From Alitta virens (Eukaryota > Annelida > Polychaeta > Phyllodocida > Nereididae), in assembly GCA_932294295.1 (NCBI GenBank), contig OW028573.1, positions 14,466,155 to 14,530,154 of the forward strand: DNA of 64,000 nt, in the 5' to 3' direction. The notes beneath the pieces are model-generated. The model saw only the letters and a list, made by a program, of their open reading frames with translations. It did not search any database and was not told the DNA's origin. Both the position numbers and the translations under genes were made by a program. Positions 27,174 through 37,740 of this stretch are shown here, one piece after another; the first letter of the stretch is position 1; every line of letters begins with the position of its first letter.

Positions 27174-30100
27174 CTAAAACCCGAAGGGTTCGGTGTCAAA
27201 CGTGCCTGGTAGAAGTCGTCTTTTCGAGTAGGTAACTCTGAATTTCTTGAGTTCCTCACGATTAAAAAGTTTAAACTGGTATTTGTTACGTCTAATTTTG
27301 TTATAGGTCACCTGAACATGGGGCTGTTCATCAGAGGGCAGTGGATTGTTGTCGGGGTCAGCCCAAAAAAGCACCAGTCGGCAAATGCTCTCGAAATTTA
27401 AGAGTTTTGTTGCCTCGTGGTTCAACGTAAAACCCTTGAGTTTTGTTGTCCTTTCCTCATCATTTGTCAGATACGCATATGATTTGGGGCCACTGCTGAC
27501 AAAACGTGATATAAACTGATCCTTCTTCAACTCGTCTGTCCACTGCCCCAAATGATCACCCATGTCAGGTGTGTACTCACGAAGGTTTCTCTCGTCATAT
27601 TCATAGACAACTGAGTCTGTATCGAAATAAAGGACTCTGCGGCCTAGATTGTGGAGCACATTGAATAGACGACTTCTCGCGTTGGCAGTTGTAAACGCCG
27701 CTATGAACACGTTTACATGCGACATTTCGGGGAGAAAGCCCTCTGAACTACAGTACTCCAACATACATCTCTTCTCGTCCAAAATGTGCATCCCTTTCAG
27801 AGATACTGAAGGATTGGTTATTAACTTGAAAATGTCTACCCCTCGCTCGGCTAATTGATGAGTGCGGTGATTATTGTTTTCGCCAAACTTGCCCCAGAAG
27901 CTGTTCAGGAGCAACTTGTTTGTTGCTCTTTTTCCTGGGTTAAACTCAATGTTGGTCTCATCAAGACGAATACCTTCGACTGACTCATACTGCTTGATGT
28001 ACTCATTCTTTTCAGTGTCGCTCATGTCTCGAGACGGCCACCCCGAAGCTTCCTGTTTCCCTTTCAAGAACATGTTGACATAGTCCGAAAACAGTCCGGG
28101 GGTCTCTTGAGTACGATCAAACTTGGTTCGCTCCTTAAAGTGATATACCTCGTACACCTTTATGACAGTGTACCCCACAAGAAGGGCATCTTGGAGGTCC
28201 ACCGTAGTCCATGTACCAGTGAGGTCCCGCTTCTCATCTGAACAGCTACACGGGTCTTTAGACAAATTCCGAGCACAGTTAACACAGAGAGGGAAGAAGA
28301 GTTTACCATTGAGGCGCACAGGGAGACACGGGTGGTATAGACCCCTAGGGGGGCGAACGCGTGCCTGGACGAGACCAAAGTAGGTACTGATATCGGTTGT
28401 CTGAGGATCCACGATGACCTCTGGAATCCCCACAGGGAAGACATCGTTTTTCAGAACCATCGGATACAACGAGCAAATGTCAACGTATCCGATTTTCTTA
28501 CCATCTTTGGCCTCGTGGTAAAGTTTCACTGCATTTACGCGCCCCCCGTAGAAAGAAGAACGGGGATCGAGACGCGGAAGCATCTCGCACGTACTTTCAA
28601 CCTCCTGTAGCCTCCGATTATTTTTCAACATCGCATGGTATTCACATTCCCACATAGTGTGAACTTCGAGTTTGAGTACATACCTCAGATACTTTAGCCT
28701 TGCTTCAGTTCGCATGAAGAGAGTCTTGAGACTTTCGCCAGTATGGGGGTGTCGTACATTGGGCATGGCTTTCGCTCCACCAAAACACCATTTACAACCA
28801 TGAAACACACATCCATAGAATTCCCACGCCGATGCGCGCCCCGTCTTTACATCGAGATAGTATCCATCTAACTTTAACCACCCATCACTAGTCTGATTCC
28901 TCACACGATGCTCGCCACCATTGCGCGCATGCTGAATGGGTACTCCCAGCCGTTGTGACTCATATTCAAGCCAAACAATGGACGAGCGACTGTGAGCATC
29001 AATACCAGCAAAACCACAAGATGGCATTCTGGCAAAAGGTGTCGATTCAAACTGCATCGAGCGCACCTCCACTTCCTCACTGCTGATAACATTTCCCTCA
29101 TCCCCCACTAGCTTTAACTTATCGTTTTGAAGGAAACCCTTCACTGTACGACCATCCTCCAGCTCGACTGAATATTTCTCTGTTAAAAACAGATATCGGT
29201 ACGTAACCATGCATACGCTGGCCAGTGTGTTATATTGAAGGGGATCAACACCGATAGTCTTGGTGTTCTGTTCACCCCCTTCTCCGATGTCCACCACCTC
29301 ATCACGCGATGTGATACCCAAAAGCCAGCTCCTGAATGCGTTACAGCTTTCCTGTAAAATGTTCACATCATCTTCGCAATATGCCAGTAGTTCTTTCTTA
29401 AAGTCAAAGACCTTACCCCGTTGCTGTACATACCACTGCATGAACTCTTCACGAGCCTTAGGCTTCATGCTGTTCACACGGTAGCAGTAGGGGTGAGGCA
29501 TAGGCCCCACGTAGTCCCAGTTCTCCTTCTGATTAAAAAAGACTGGGAACGTGCCCTTTTTAACACCCTGCAGGCCGAAAACTTTAGGCATCTGACTCAG
29601 GGGGAACGTCAGAAAGTTTAGAGAGTCGATCACTCGGAACTTCCCAGTGTCGATCGCAACGATCTTGCTCCCCCTGTAAATTACTCGGGGCATTTTGCGC
29701 ATGGTACAGAAGATGTACTTAGCGATGAAATACGCGTCATACGCCTGCCCATTGTGGAAAAGGAGTGTATAACCCTCAAATTCCCTTGTGAAAAAAAATT
29801 CGCAAAACTCAGTGGCGGTGTTATCGCCGAAAAAGCGTACGGACCTCATTCCACAGGTTTCATCATCCATGCAGAGTGTTCTCTCAGGGTGACCCCTGGC
29901 AATATTGCGCGAGACGAGAGCCGAGCATTTCGGACAGGCTGTGCCACAGTGTGCGCAGTGTTGTCTCTCCCTGTAAGTGTAGTCGATACAGTGCTCGCAT
30001 TCCCAGTGAGCGCAGAGTAGATTAGGAGTGTGATATTCAGTTGTGGGGTCAGTCTCGAAATCAGCAAACATATATTTGTAGGACACAGCTTTCGGGGGCT

Positions 30101-31656
30101 GCTGTCTGATGTAGCAAAAATGGACCCCAGACACCCACTGCTTGCAAATACGACACTCGCGCATGTCGCATCGGTGTTCACGAGATGGAATATAGTACAC
30201 ACCGCATGCTTTGCATCTGTGTGTACTGGAGCAGACACCATTTTCGAGATGCCGACGGGCGCACTCTGTGGATCGCATGAAGCGGTTACACGTGGTACAT
30301 GAGTGTTTTTCAGAGTTAACAATGTCACATGAATCACCTCTACATGACACACACTGTTCACAACCACTGTGACCATAGCGCTTGTCATAGGGCTGCAGAC
30401 ACTTCGAACAAAATGAGCTCTTTCCAAAGAGACAATTCACTTTGGTGATGGTGTGGAAGTGTCCTACAGCTGTAGGCCTCAGAGGATCTTCGACGTAAAG
30501 CAGGTAAACTGTTCTCTGGCGCTGTTCAACACCCACATAGAGAGGACGAACACCTGACCCCCGGCCAAAAACCACAATACGTGTATTTGCCTCCCGCTCG
30601 AAAGAGGGAATGTCAGTGAATGAGGGCACGTAACCTAGATCGAACCCAGCACGCGTGTGCAACCTCACAGCCTCCACCTTTTGTAACTTTCGTCTTGAAT
30701 TAATCATTGTGTAGTATTTAGTTCTTGCCTTCTGATGTAACACCCGATCAGTCGAAGGAGCTTCACTGAGATCCCCCCTGGCTATTCCCACCACAATCGC
30801 CCTTGATAGACATAAATTGTCACTATTGTTTATTTTGCATATACATCGAAGTCTATGCAGGTCATCAACATAATTGAGGCCCTCACTCCTACCAGCACCT
30901 AGAGGATTGCGTATAACACCAATGTGGATTTCGAGAGGCTCATCCAAGTACAACTCGTCATCCGATTGAAGTAAGGTTTCCAGCAGTTCGAGAACTTTGA
31001 AAATATTGAGCTGGTGTAGAGGCATGAGTCCTAAGGTATGGGGGCTGTAAAAAGCTTCGTTTTGAATGAAAAATCTCACCAGATCATGAGGATTGTAACT
31101 CTCATTGAGTCTGGTGACAATGTCATCGATCACTCCCTCAAGTCCACCCATTATATCGACTAGATTTACACCGGCCCAGTTAGCATTAAAGTGTACACGA
31201 TACACAGTCTCCCGTACTGCCCCTCCATCGAACTCGAGGTCACGTATATTTTCTACGTTAATGTGACGGTGGAAATTCACCGAGTAATCATCTCCATCAA
31301 AAACCATGTTACCTTCAAAATCATCATCATCATCATCATTGTTATCTCTATCATCAGCATCATCAGCATCATTTAAAATAGGCACATTATTATTATCACC
31401 CTCACCACTACCATCTCCCACTATATTATTGTCATACAGAATGTCTAGAAGCAGCCTCATTTCATTTCCATCATGTAGCTCTTCTAGATCCAGGTCCAGG
31501 TCCATGTCCATGTCCATGCTAAGATCCACATCCAGATCTCTGTCTAATTCTTGTTCGCATGAGGTCCCTGTTCCTGAGCCTGTTCCTACTCCTGTGTCTA
31601 GTCCTGTTCCTGTTCCTGTTCCTGTTCCTGTGTCTAACTGCAAAATTTCCTTCAGC
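27174..31656 (-). CDS. protein-primed DNA polymerase B, main exon
   Basis: About 1,490 residues encode family B polymerase of the protein-primed type. The exonuclease motifs are DFET (near 30050), NGQAYD (near 29750) and YCEDDVN (near 29370). The polymerase motifs are A DICSLYP (near 28475), B NSFWGKFG (near 27890) and C DTDSVV (near 27620). A Cys/His-rich cluster (about 30100-30420) precedes the exonuclease. The frame has no ATG at its 5' end: it opens at a strong splice acceptor (TTTTTTCAG, ending 31657), followed by TG and acidic DL/DM repeats. The first in-frame ATG is near 31517, so an unspliced start there is the alternative. It would replicate the element from its TIRs using a terminal protein primer. 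It is transcribed opposite to the late cluster and convergent with the 25264 gene. Confidence 0.95.
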
Positions 31657-31705
31657 CTGAAAAAACAGTGGAAAAAAACTTTTCAGTAAATTTTGGCGAA
31701 TATAG

Positions 31706-31743
<38 letters not shown>
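31706..31743. repeat. (AT)n microsatellite in putative POLB intron
   Basis: An uninterrupted AT dinucleotide run lies between candidate exon 3 and the main POLB exon, just upstream of the T-rich acceptor tract. It interrupts neither proposed exon. Confidence 0.85.
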
Positions 31744-31746
<3 letters not shown>

Positions 31747-31789
31747 TACTCCTGTTATAGAGCCCATGCTAAAATGTGTAACTACTAAC

Positions 31790-32173
31790 GCACTAGGTTT
31801 CTGATGTCCGATGTCATCACGCTTATCACGACACTCTTTCTCTTTCTCGGCGCTCGGCTTATTCGCCTTCTTGTTCTTCATGTTCTTCTTCTTCTTCGTC
31901 GGTTCACCATCGCCGTTAACTTCTGACACGTCAACCACACGATGTCTCGTACCACATGTCTCAGCTCTATTCTCATTCTCATTCTTCATCTCATTCACTG
32001 GTTCCAGAAGACTCTCTCCACCCCTCAATACTCCTACTGACGTTGCTGCTGCTGTTGATATCGATGCCGATACCTCTGATGCCTCTGGTGCCTCTGATGC
32101 TGATACCGATACTGATACTGATGCTGATGCTGATGCTGATGCTGATGCTGATGCTGACGCTGCTTGGTGTCCT
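31790..32173 (-). CDS. candidate POLB exon 3 (N-terminal extension)
   Basis: The acceptor TTTTTTCCACTACAG ends at 32174. Reading from the split codon left by exon 2, the exon is open for its whole length. It encodes SA repeats (GCATCA and variants), then a NEN/K-rich stretch with the basic run KKKKNMKNKK. The 3' boundary is uncertain. Donor GTTAGT at 31789 gives the two-base phase that the main POLB exon needs; GTAATA at 31749 would need a different acceptor. No domain is recognised. It probably contributes a flexible, basic, nucleus-directed segment to the polymerase. Confidence 0.6.
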
Positions 32174-32267
32174 CTGTAGTGGAAAAAAGAAATACTTATT
32201 ATGACACTGGATTTTAACGCTTTTAAAAAAATGAAATAAGGAAGTTATTTACAGAACACAAACTCAC

Positions 32268-32389
32268 TCATGGTCCACTTTTCTTTTTTTAGTTGAGGGC
32301 TCGCCAGTCTTGGAGGAGGCGAAGCATGCAAAAAATTCCTCAAGCTCCCTGGATCTTTTCCGGTGGTAACGTAACTGCTGTCCGAAACG
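32268..32389 (-). CDS. candidate POLB exon 2 with NLS-like motif
   Basis: A 122-nt exon has an acceptor (T-rich tract then CAG, exon start 32389) and a perfect donor GTGAGT at 32267. In the phase set by exon 1 it is fully open: 40 codons plus two bases. It contains TKKRKVD, close to the classical monopartite nuclear localisation signal. The flanking introns are short, 104 and 94 bp, which is consistent with one gene. No separate start codon lies in this exon, so it only makes sense spliced. Confidence 0.65.
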
Positions 32390-32478
32390 CTGTAAAAAAA
32401 TAAATAAAAAAATTACCGTAATGCTGAGACAAATTTTATTAATTTTTTTGACACAAAAAGAAATTAGTATTTTCTCAG

Positions 32479-33619
32479 TTAATCATCACCAACCTTAAGC
32501 ATTTCGCTCTCAACTGAGCGTAGAGTATTGTCATCATCACTCCCACTCCACCCCTCCTCAACTCCCTCCATGACCTCGTCTTCTTCTTCTTCCGTCCCTG
32601 TGTCAACATATCCAGACGTGAGAGTCGCAATGTCGACCTCCATCGCCTCATCTCTAGCCTCAGCCTCACTTGGCTGGCTACTGCCCGCACATCTAACCAT
32701 ACTCCAGCCTCTACCTCCATACTCATCTCTAGACTTCTTCTCATCCTCTTCATCCTCATCGTCCTCATCCTCTACCTCATCTTCTTCCTCGAATGCCTCG
32801 GCTGCGTCGTCCGATTCGCCAGACTCGTCGGATGCATAAAAGGACACGTAATTAAGGTGATTTGCCATACTGGTGGAGGGTACAGCAGTTTGCGCAGTTA
32901 GTGGCGATAGTACTGTTCCAGACCACTGTAGAGCTGGCACACGAGTGTTAGTCACTGTCGCTGGTGCTACTACAGCTGGTACTGCCACTGTTACTGCCTC
33001 TATCACTGTTGCTGCCACAATCGAGGGCGCCGTCGACGTGGTCACCTTCGCAGACACAGTCCTCGTTGAGGCACATGCGCCTGGCAATACTGTCGAAGTT
33101 GGACTTACTACATCGACAGAGCACGACCGGGGTACCTGAGTACTAGCCCGAGTGTGAGCCTGAGTCTGGATCTGAGACTGGTCCTGGGTCTGAATCCGAA
33201 CCCGAGGCGTTTCTTTCGCTTGAGCTTTCGCTTGAGCTTTCGCTTGAGCTCTCGATTGAGCTCGCGATTGAGCTCTCGTGAGGGTAGGCGTCGACTTGGA
33301 CTCGGACTCTGGCTTGGTCTTGGACGTTGACTTGGCCTTCGACTTGGCCTTGGACTTTGACTTCTGCGTCGACTTTGACTTCTGTTTCTGCTCGGGTTCG
33401 AGCTCGGGGTCGGGTTCGGGTGTTGACGTTAGAGTCTGAGCGACGCTTAAGGTCAAGGAGGCATCTAGCGCTTCATCAGTTTCCATTTCCTCCTCGACTT
33501 CAACCTCTACCTCTACCTTACCCTCAGTCACAGCATCGACCCCTGCGTCAGTTCTCACCCCCTGGTTATTACCGCTTCTCACTAGATCCTGTAAGTCTTT
33601 CATGACCTGATCAGCCAAT
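32479..33619 (-). CDS. candidate POLB exon 1: acidic, low-complexity region
   Basis: An open frame of about 379 codons on the minus strand. Its upstream edge is a strong acceptor (CTTTCTTTACAG, ending 33620), and its first codon there is TTG, so the first true ATG is at 33603. Content by order: acidic EVEVEE stretch, KSK/SKA repeats, QAKAQ repeats, a TV/AV-rich segment, then a D/E-rich run. No enzyme domain is seen. A donor after AAG at 32494 (GTTGGT) joins it in phase to exon 2; if unspliced it stops at 32479. It could also be an independent acidic protein. The upstream acceptor implies at least one more 5' exon. Confidence 0.65.
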
Positions 33620-33670
33620 CTGTAAAGAAAGAAAAAAGAGTATTTTTAAAAAATAATTTGTCATTTGATC

Positions 33671-34345
33671 ATGGAGAAGCAAGGAGGAGAAGCTATATTC
33701 GCCTTCGAGTCGCCCTCTTCAACTATAATTGCGGGACCATCAATGTCGGGTAAAACGGTTCTGACTCTAGCCATCCTGAGACACGCCGAGCTGATGTACA
33801 CGATACCGCCAGAAAAAATACTTTACGCGTATGGTGTGCATCAGAAAAAATTTGACGCTCTAGAGGCTGACGTGAGCAATCTAACAACTCACCACGGTTT
33901 ACCAACTCGAGAGATTGTGGAGGAACTGAAGAGCACCACTGATGAAGGCCACAGTCTGCTGGTACTCGATGATCTCATGGACGAGATATGTAAATCTAGT
34001 GAAATGTGCTCTCTTTTCACTAGAGACGTTCACCATAGTCGTATCTCAGTTATCATGATATCGCAAAACGTCTACCATCAGTCACGATACTCTCGAACAA
34101 TCAGTCTCAACGCTAGCTACTTGATATTAATGAAAACGTGTAGAGACTTACAACAGATACACCTCCTCTCACGTCAGATGTTCCCCGGCACTCCGAAGAG
34201 ACTAGTCGAAGCGTACGAAGACGCCACTCGCGAGCCACGCGGATACCTCGTAGTGAACAACTTGACCAGTTCTGGGGACGAGGACGTACGGCTGAGCACC
34301 TCTATTCTACCCGGGGAGACTCTAACGCTATACACGCGTAAATAA
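33671..34345 (+). CDS. genome-packaging ATPase (FtsK/HerA, A32-like), 224 aa
   Basis: The ATG at 33671 is used because the frame upstream offers only TTG. Walker A is GPSMSGKT at residues 22-29, Walker B is LLVLDD at 96-101, followed by the sensor-like segment MISQN near 129-133 and arginines near 139-142. Length and motif order match Polinton and virophage packaging ATPases, which pump DNA into preformed capsids. It is the first gene of the late cluster. Its stop overlaps the next start in TAATG (34343-34347). Only 51 bp separate it from the leftward exon at 33619, so its promoter must lie within or very close to that exon. Confidence 0.93.
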   Translation: MEKQGGEAIFAFESPSSTIIAGPSMSGKTVLTLAILRHAELMYTIPPEKILYAYGVHQKKFDALEADVSNLTTHHGLPTREIVEELKSTTDEGHSLLVLDDLMDEICKSSEMCSLFTRDVHHSRISVIMISQNVYHQSRYSRTISLNASYLILMKTCRDLQQIHLLSRQMFPGTPKRLVEAYEDATREPRGYLVVNNLTSSGDEDVRLSTSILPGETLTLYTRK

Positions 34346-34905
34346 TGTCGAAGAGAGTTGAGAAGTGCATCAGTTTTTTAGAGCTTTTAATACGTACGTA
34401 CAGGATGACAGCGCACCTGAGTCGTACCCTATTGGCTGATGCCACCAGAGAGCATGTACTCTGCCTGACTGAAGTGATCCTAAATACATTGGAAGGAAAC
34501 CTCGAGCTTTCTAGTAACACGTTGAGCGAGTTAAGTCGCACCAAGCGAGTGCTCAGGAAGGTGGCACGTTTGGTTGAAGTAGGAGCAAGAGCAAGAGCAA
34601 GAGTAGGAATAGGAGTAGGGACCGAGCCATCAGTCTCAACATCAGTCTCCTCCTCCTCCTCTACCTCTACCTCTACCTCTACCTCGACCTCTACCTCTAC
34701 CTCTACCTCTACCTCTACAATTAGGATTGATGCCTCTACTAGGGATCAGTTGAAACGAATTTACGTGACACACTACAAGACCATTGTAGAGTTTTTGGAG
34801 CACTGTCTACCTTACCTGAAGAAATTACTTTCCGACCGCATTGACAGTTCTAATTACGGTCACGACAGAGGTCACGATGACTCGGAATATGACGATGAAA
34901 TTTAA
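34345..34905 (+). CDS. conserved late-cluster protein with TS-repeat insert, 186 aa
   Basis: It starts at the ATG of a TAATG stop-start overlap with the ATPase. Residues 1-80 are helical, with a pattern (LLADATREHVLCLTEV then LNTLEGNLELS) that I recall from a small protein carried by many Polinton/adintovirus-like elements, function unknown. Residues about 80-90 are AR repeats, and about 95-123 are a Ser/Thr repeat from a CTCTAC-type microsatellite. The C-terminal part (about 130-165) resumes an amphipathic helical region, then an acidic DH/DE tail. The repeat therefore splits two conserved-looking halves. A virion-core or assembly role is possible from gene position only. Confidence 0.82.
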   Translation: MSKRVEKCISFLELLIRTYRMTAHLSRTLLADATREHVLCLTEVILNTLEGNLELSSNTLSELSRTKRVLRKVARLVEVGARARARVGIGVGTEPSVSTSVSSSSSTSTSTSTSTSTSTSTSTSTIRIDASTRDQLKRIYVTHYKTIVEFLEHCLPYLKKLLSDRIDSSNYGHDRGHDDSEYDDEI

Positions 34906-36013
34906 CCGGAAGGTCTACGTGATACCCAAGGAAAAATACGAAAATCTGGTAGAGGCCAATAGAAAGAAGTCGTCAGATGAGCCCGGGCGACTGGCCGCAA
35001 CAGCTGTTGCGGGCCAGTCGCCCTCCCTGCGACAGTCGGAAGAGGCTGTAGTTTTTAGCGCGTCTTCGAATAAGGGAGGAAGGCTCACTGGAAACGGTGG
35101 GGGGGCCGCTAGCAATGGAAATACTGCTGTAATAGGGGCGCCGTCGACGCAATCGTCCACTCTCTCTGTCGACGGTGGTCGAACGCGTCCGGACGCCGAT
35201 GTTGACGTCGACACTGGCGCTTACGCTGACTCTAGATCTGTGAATGATGCCGATAGTGATACAGAGAAATCGAATGACAACACACCTCGAGATCGGCAAC
35301 GTAATTACGTCGGTAATGACAACCGCATGGGCGATGTCGATGCTAAGGTCAATGACGAGTACGAATCAATATTGAGAAAGGTCAATGCCGAACTGGTTTA
35401 TAAAACTCATGAGGATAAGGCCCGCACCATACTATATCTACTCACAACATCGCCGTCGATACAGACGGGTGGAGAAGAAGAAGAAGAAGAAGAAGAAGAA
35501 GGAGAAGAGGGTGAGGGTGAGGGTGAGGGCGAGGGCGAGGTTGAGAATAGGTTTGTAGCCGGTGATGTTGATTACACAGGGCTGCTACTTCACACTCAAT
35601 CTAGCACACATCCAGTACCTCTACACCATAACAAGCTGTACTGTCTCATGTTAGACCACGATGTACCCCTGAAGCTTATTTCCAATATAAAATTGAGGAG
35701 AATATTGCACTACTTGAAAAATCGTCTCTCTAGAGATGTAGAAGAAGAAGAAGAAGAAGAAGAAAGGGAAGAGGAAGAGGAAGAGGAAGAAGCAGAAAAG
35801 GAAGAAGCAGAAGTAGAAAAGGAAGAAGCAGAAGCAGAAGCAGAAGTCTCACTCGTGTCTACGTCTACGCCCACGCAGGTATCTACCTCAAATAAAAGGA
35901 AGAGGAATAAGTTGGAGGCTGAACTGAAGCAGAAGCAGAAGCAGAAGCCGAGGCCGAGGCCGAGGCCTATGAAGAAGCGTCGAACGTTTTGGATACACGT
36001 CAAAGCAACATAA
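34877..36013 (+). CDS. late-cluster protein with acidic repeats and basic tail, 378 aa
   Basis: The candidate ATGs are 34877, 34889 and 34895, all overlapping the previous gene; the most upstream is chosen. The N terminus KVYVIPKEKYENLVE and the segments near NAELVYKTHEDKARTILYLL and LISNIKLRRILHYLKNRL look conserved (helical, basic-hydrophobic). Between them lie Glu-rich runs (35473-35545, 35739-35850) and D/S-rich linker. The C terminus is strongly basic (KQKQKPRPRPRP then MKKRR). From memory, many Polintons carry a protein with this layout between the ATPase and the capsid genes; it may be a DNA-associated core or minor virion protein. The stop overlaps the integrase start in TAATG (36011-36015). 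Confidence 0.8.
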   Translation: MTRNMTMKFNRKVYVIPKEKYENLVEANRKKSSDEPGRLAATAVAGQSPSLRQSEEAVVFSASSNKGGRLTGNGGGAASNGNTAVIGAPSTQSSTLSVDGGRTRPDADVDVDTGAYADSRSVNDADSDTEKSNDNTPRDRQRNYVGNDNRMGDVDAKVNDEYESILRKVNAELVYKTHEDKARTILYLLTTSPSIQTGGEEEEEEEEEGEEGEGEGEGEGEVENRFVAGDVDYTGLLLHTQSSTHPVPLHHNKLYCLMLDHDVPLKLISNIKLRRILHYLKNRLSRDVEEEEEEEEREEEEEEEEAEKEEAEVEKEEAEAEAEVSLVSTSTPTQVSTSNKRKRNKLEAELKQKQKQKPRPRPRPMKKRRTFWIHVKAT

Positions 36014-37212
36014 TGGTGTTACCTAGAGACATAGATGCGTATTTAACGAGACGATTTTACAACACCAAATCACCAGGTAGTTTCACGAGTCCATCTAAAC
36101 TACACGCTGTTATCAAGAGAGAAGGTAGATACGATATAAGTCTCAACAGGATCAATGACTGGGCCAAGTCTCAAGACATTGTGTCATTACACAAGCAGGC
36201 TCGTCAAAAACCTACCAGGTATCGCCGAGTAATTGCACCAGGCATCAATCACCTGTGGGATTGCGATCTACTAGTGCTCAATGGTGAGAGATTCACAAAA
36301 GCGAACGATGGATTCGCCTACATTCTGGTAACAATCGATGTCTTCTCAAGATACTGTAGAGCAGAGCCCCTTAAGAGTAAAGGAGGGAAACACATGAGTG
36401 ACGGGTTCCGGAAAATATTTACCGCAGCTGAGGCTGGAGATGCATTACCTCGATTCCTAAGGAGTGACAGGGGTACTGAATTTACCAATACGATGGTCAC
36501 CTCGATAATACACGAGAGGGGAGTGAGGCTCATTTACACCAACACTGAAACCAAGGCTAACTACGCCGAGGCAATGATCAAGGGTCTGAAGAAGCGACTG
36601 TTCCAATTCTTTCAGCTCAGTAACAGTTACGCATACATCGAAGAGTTTCAGGATATAGTGTCATCATACAATCGTACTATTCATTCGAGCATAGGCGTCA
36701 GTCCATGGCAGGTCAATGAGAGCAATGAGCAGTCAATTTGGGACTACCAGTACGTCACTAGAAATACCTCAGGTCTGACAGCTGCTTTCAAGAAGGCCGT
36801 AACTTCGGCGCGAAACAGGAAACGAAGCGTCTACAAATTCGCCATTGGAGATAAAGTGAGAGCGTCCTATCATAGACAAAAAAATTTTTCTCGCTCATAT
36901 GATGAACAGTTTACCGGTGAGGTCTTCACGGTAAGAGCTAGAAAATTTTCTGACGGCGTAGCCGTTTATTACTTGACAGATTACGGAGGTGATCGTGTCT
37001 CAGGACCTTTCTATTCTAATGAGCTGGTTGCGGTGAGATTTGACCCCGATGCATTCTTCAAAATAGAGAAAGTGATCAAAACGAGAGTGGGAGCAGACGG
37101 TTCGAGCGAGAGCCTTGTTAAATATCAATCTTGGCCTAGTAAATACAACCAGTGGTTACCCAGCGATAGAATCAAGTCTCTGAGGAAGAGGAAGAGGAAG
37201 GGGAGACAGTGA
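36013..37212 (+). CDS. retrovirus-like DDE integrase with chromodomain-like tail, 399 aa
   Basis: The ATG at 36013 sits in a TAATG overlap; the frame upstream has only TTG. The N-terminal region (about 1-70) is helical, with the Polinton-type FYNTKSPGSF and no retroviral HHCC zinc pattern. The catalytic core has D85 (WDCDLL), D152 (SDRGTEF) and E186 (NYAEAM), the D,D-33/35-E arrangement. C-terminal residues about 350-390 (LVKYQSWPSKYNQWLP) match a chromodomain, which in such integrases can steer insertion to chromatin. The enzyme would join the element ends to target DNA with a 6-bp stagger, agreeing with the AAGACA duplication. All three acidic residues are present, so it looks functional. 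Confidence 0.96.
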   Translation: MVLPRDIDAYLTRRFYNTKSPGSFTSPSKLHAVIKREGRYDISLNRINDWAKSQDIVSLHKQARQKPTRYRRVIAPGINHLWDCDLLVLNGERFTKANDGFAYILVTIDVFSRYCRAEPLKSKGGKHMSDGFRKIFTAAEAGDALPRFLRSDRGTEFTNTMVTSIIHERGVRLIYTNTETKANYAEAMIKGLKKRLFQFFQLSNSYAYIEEFQDIVSSYNRTIHSSIGVSPWQVNESNEQSIWDYQYVTRNTSGLTAAFKKAVTSARNRKRSVYKFAIGDKVRASYHRQKNFSRSYDEQFTGEVFTVRARKFSDGVAVYYLTDYGGDRVSGPFYSNELVAVRFDPDAFFKIEKVIKTRVGADGSSESLVKYQSWPSKYNQWLPSDRIKSLRKRKRKGRQ

Positions 37213-37278
37213 AAAGTGGAAGAAGAAGAAGAAGAAGAAGAAGAAAAAGAAGAATACACTTCGAAATAGAACCAAAAA
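37213..37278 (+). repeat. GAA-rich tract between integrase and penton genes
   Basis: A purine tract of about 35 bp (GAA repeats, 37219-37253) fills the only real gap in the late cluster. It might be a spacer, the site of a late promoter, or simply another microsatellite. Confidence 0.6.
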
Positions 37279-37740
37279 ATGTTAATTTACTTGGTAAGCG
37301 ACCAGACGCTGGGGATAAACCCAGACAACGATGCAGGCCGCTTCACTGTGCAAATGCCAGAGGTATTTACACCCCCTAAGAATGGCCTAGCTGGTGGTCG
37401 CTGGTACCTCGGACTAGTGGACATAGCTGTACCGCTAGGGAATAGTGGCCGCACCAAGTGGGATGTCATGTATGTGAACTGTCCCCAGCTAGAAGGCTCT
37501 GTGGTAGGCGATACCTACAGTCCAGTACTACGCTCCATACCAATGGGAGAGATAAAGAGACACGGTTTTGCTCGAGTTCAATCAGTGCTCTACGTTCCAC
37601 TGCGAGTGTCAGACGTTAGACATCTTTCGATAGAACTCTGCGATTCGAGAGGCAAATTATTAGGAGAGTTTAACGGTGAGACAAAAAACTCTACCAAGTG
37701 TACTTTGGAGCTGATATGGAAGAAAGATACAAATCACTAG
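37279..37740 (+). CDS. minor capsid (penton-like) protein, single jelly roll, 153 aa
   Basis: The size and beta-rich pattern match Polinton penton proteins: an N-terminal strand region FTVQMPEVF, the hallmark GGRWYLGLVDIAVP at about residues 40-53, and a C-terminal LYVPLRVSDVRHLSIELCDSRG segment leading to a final LELIW. It would occupy the five-fold vertices of the capsid. It precedes the major capsid gene by one small ORF, the usual Polinton order. The ATG is in an A-rich leader (ACCAAAAAATG). The next gene starts 25 nt before its stop. Confidence 0.88.
   Translation: MLIYLVSDQTLGINPDNDAGRFTVQMPEVFTPPKNGLAGGRWYLGLVDIAVPLGNSGRTKWDVMYVNCPQLEGSVVGDTYSPVLRSIPMGEIKRHGFARVQSVLYVPLRVSDVRHLSIELCDSRGKLLGEFNGETKNSTKCTLELIWKKDTNH

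Noticed and set aside
31519..32028. Independent 169-codon minus-strand gene
   Set aside because: It has a TTG start and crosses a splice acceptor and an AT microsatellite. Its upstream half fits better as a POLB exon.
32528..33605. Plus-strand Ser-rich and Val/Leu-rich frames opposite the leftward exon
   Set aside because: They are antisense shadows of acidic and SA-type repeats, with no motif and no conserved start.
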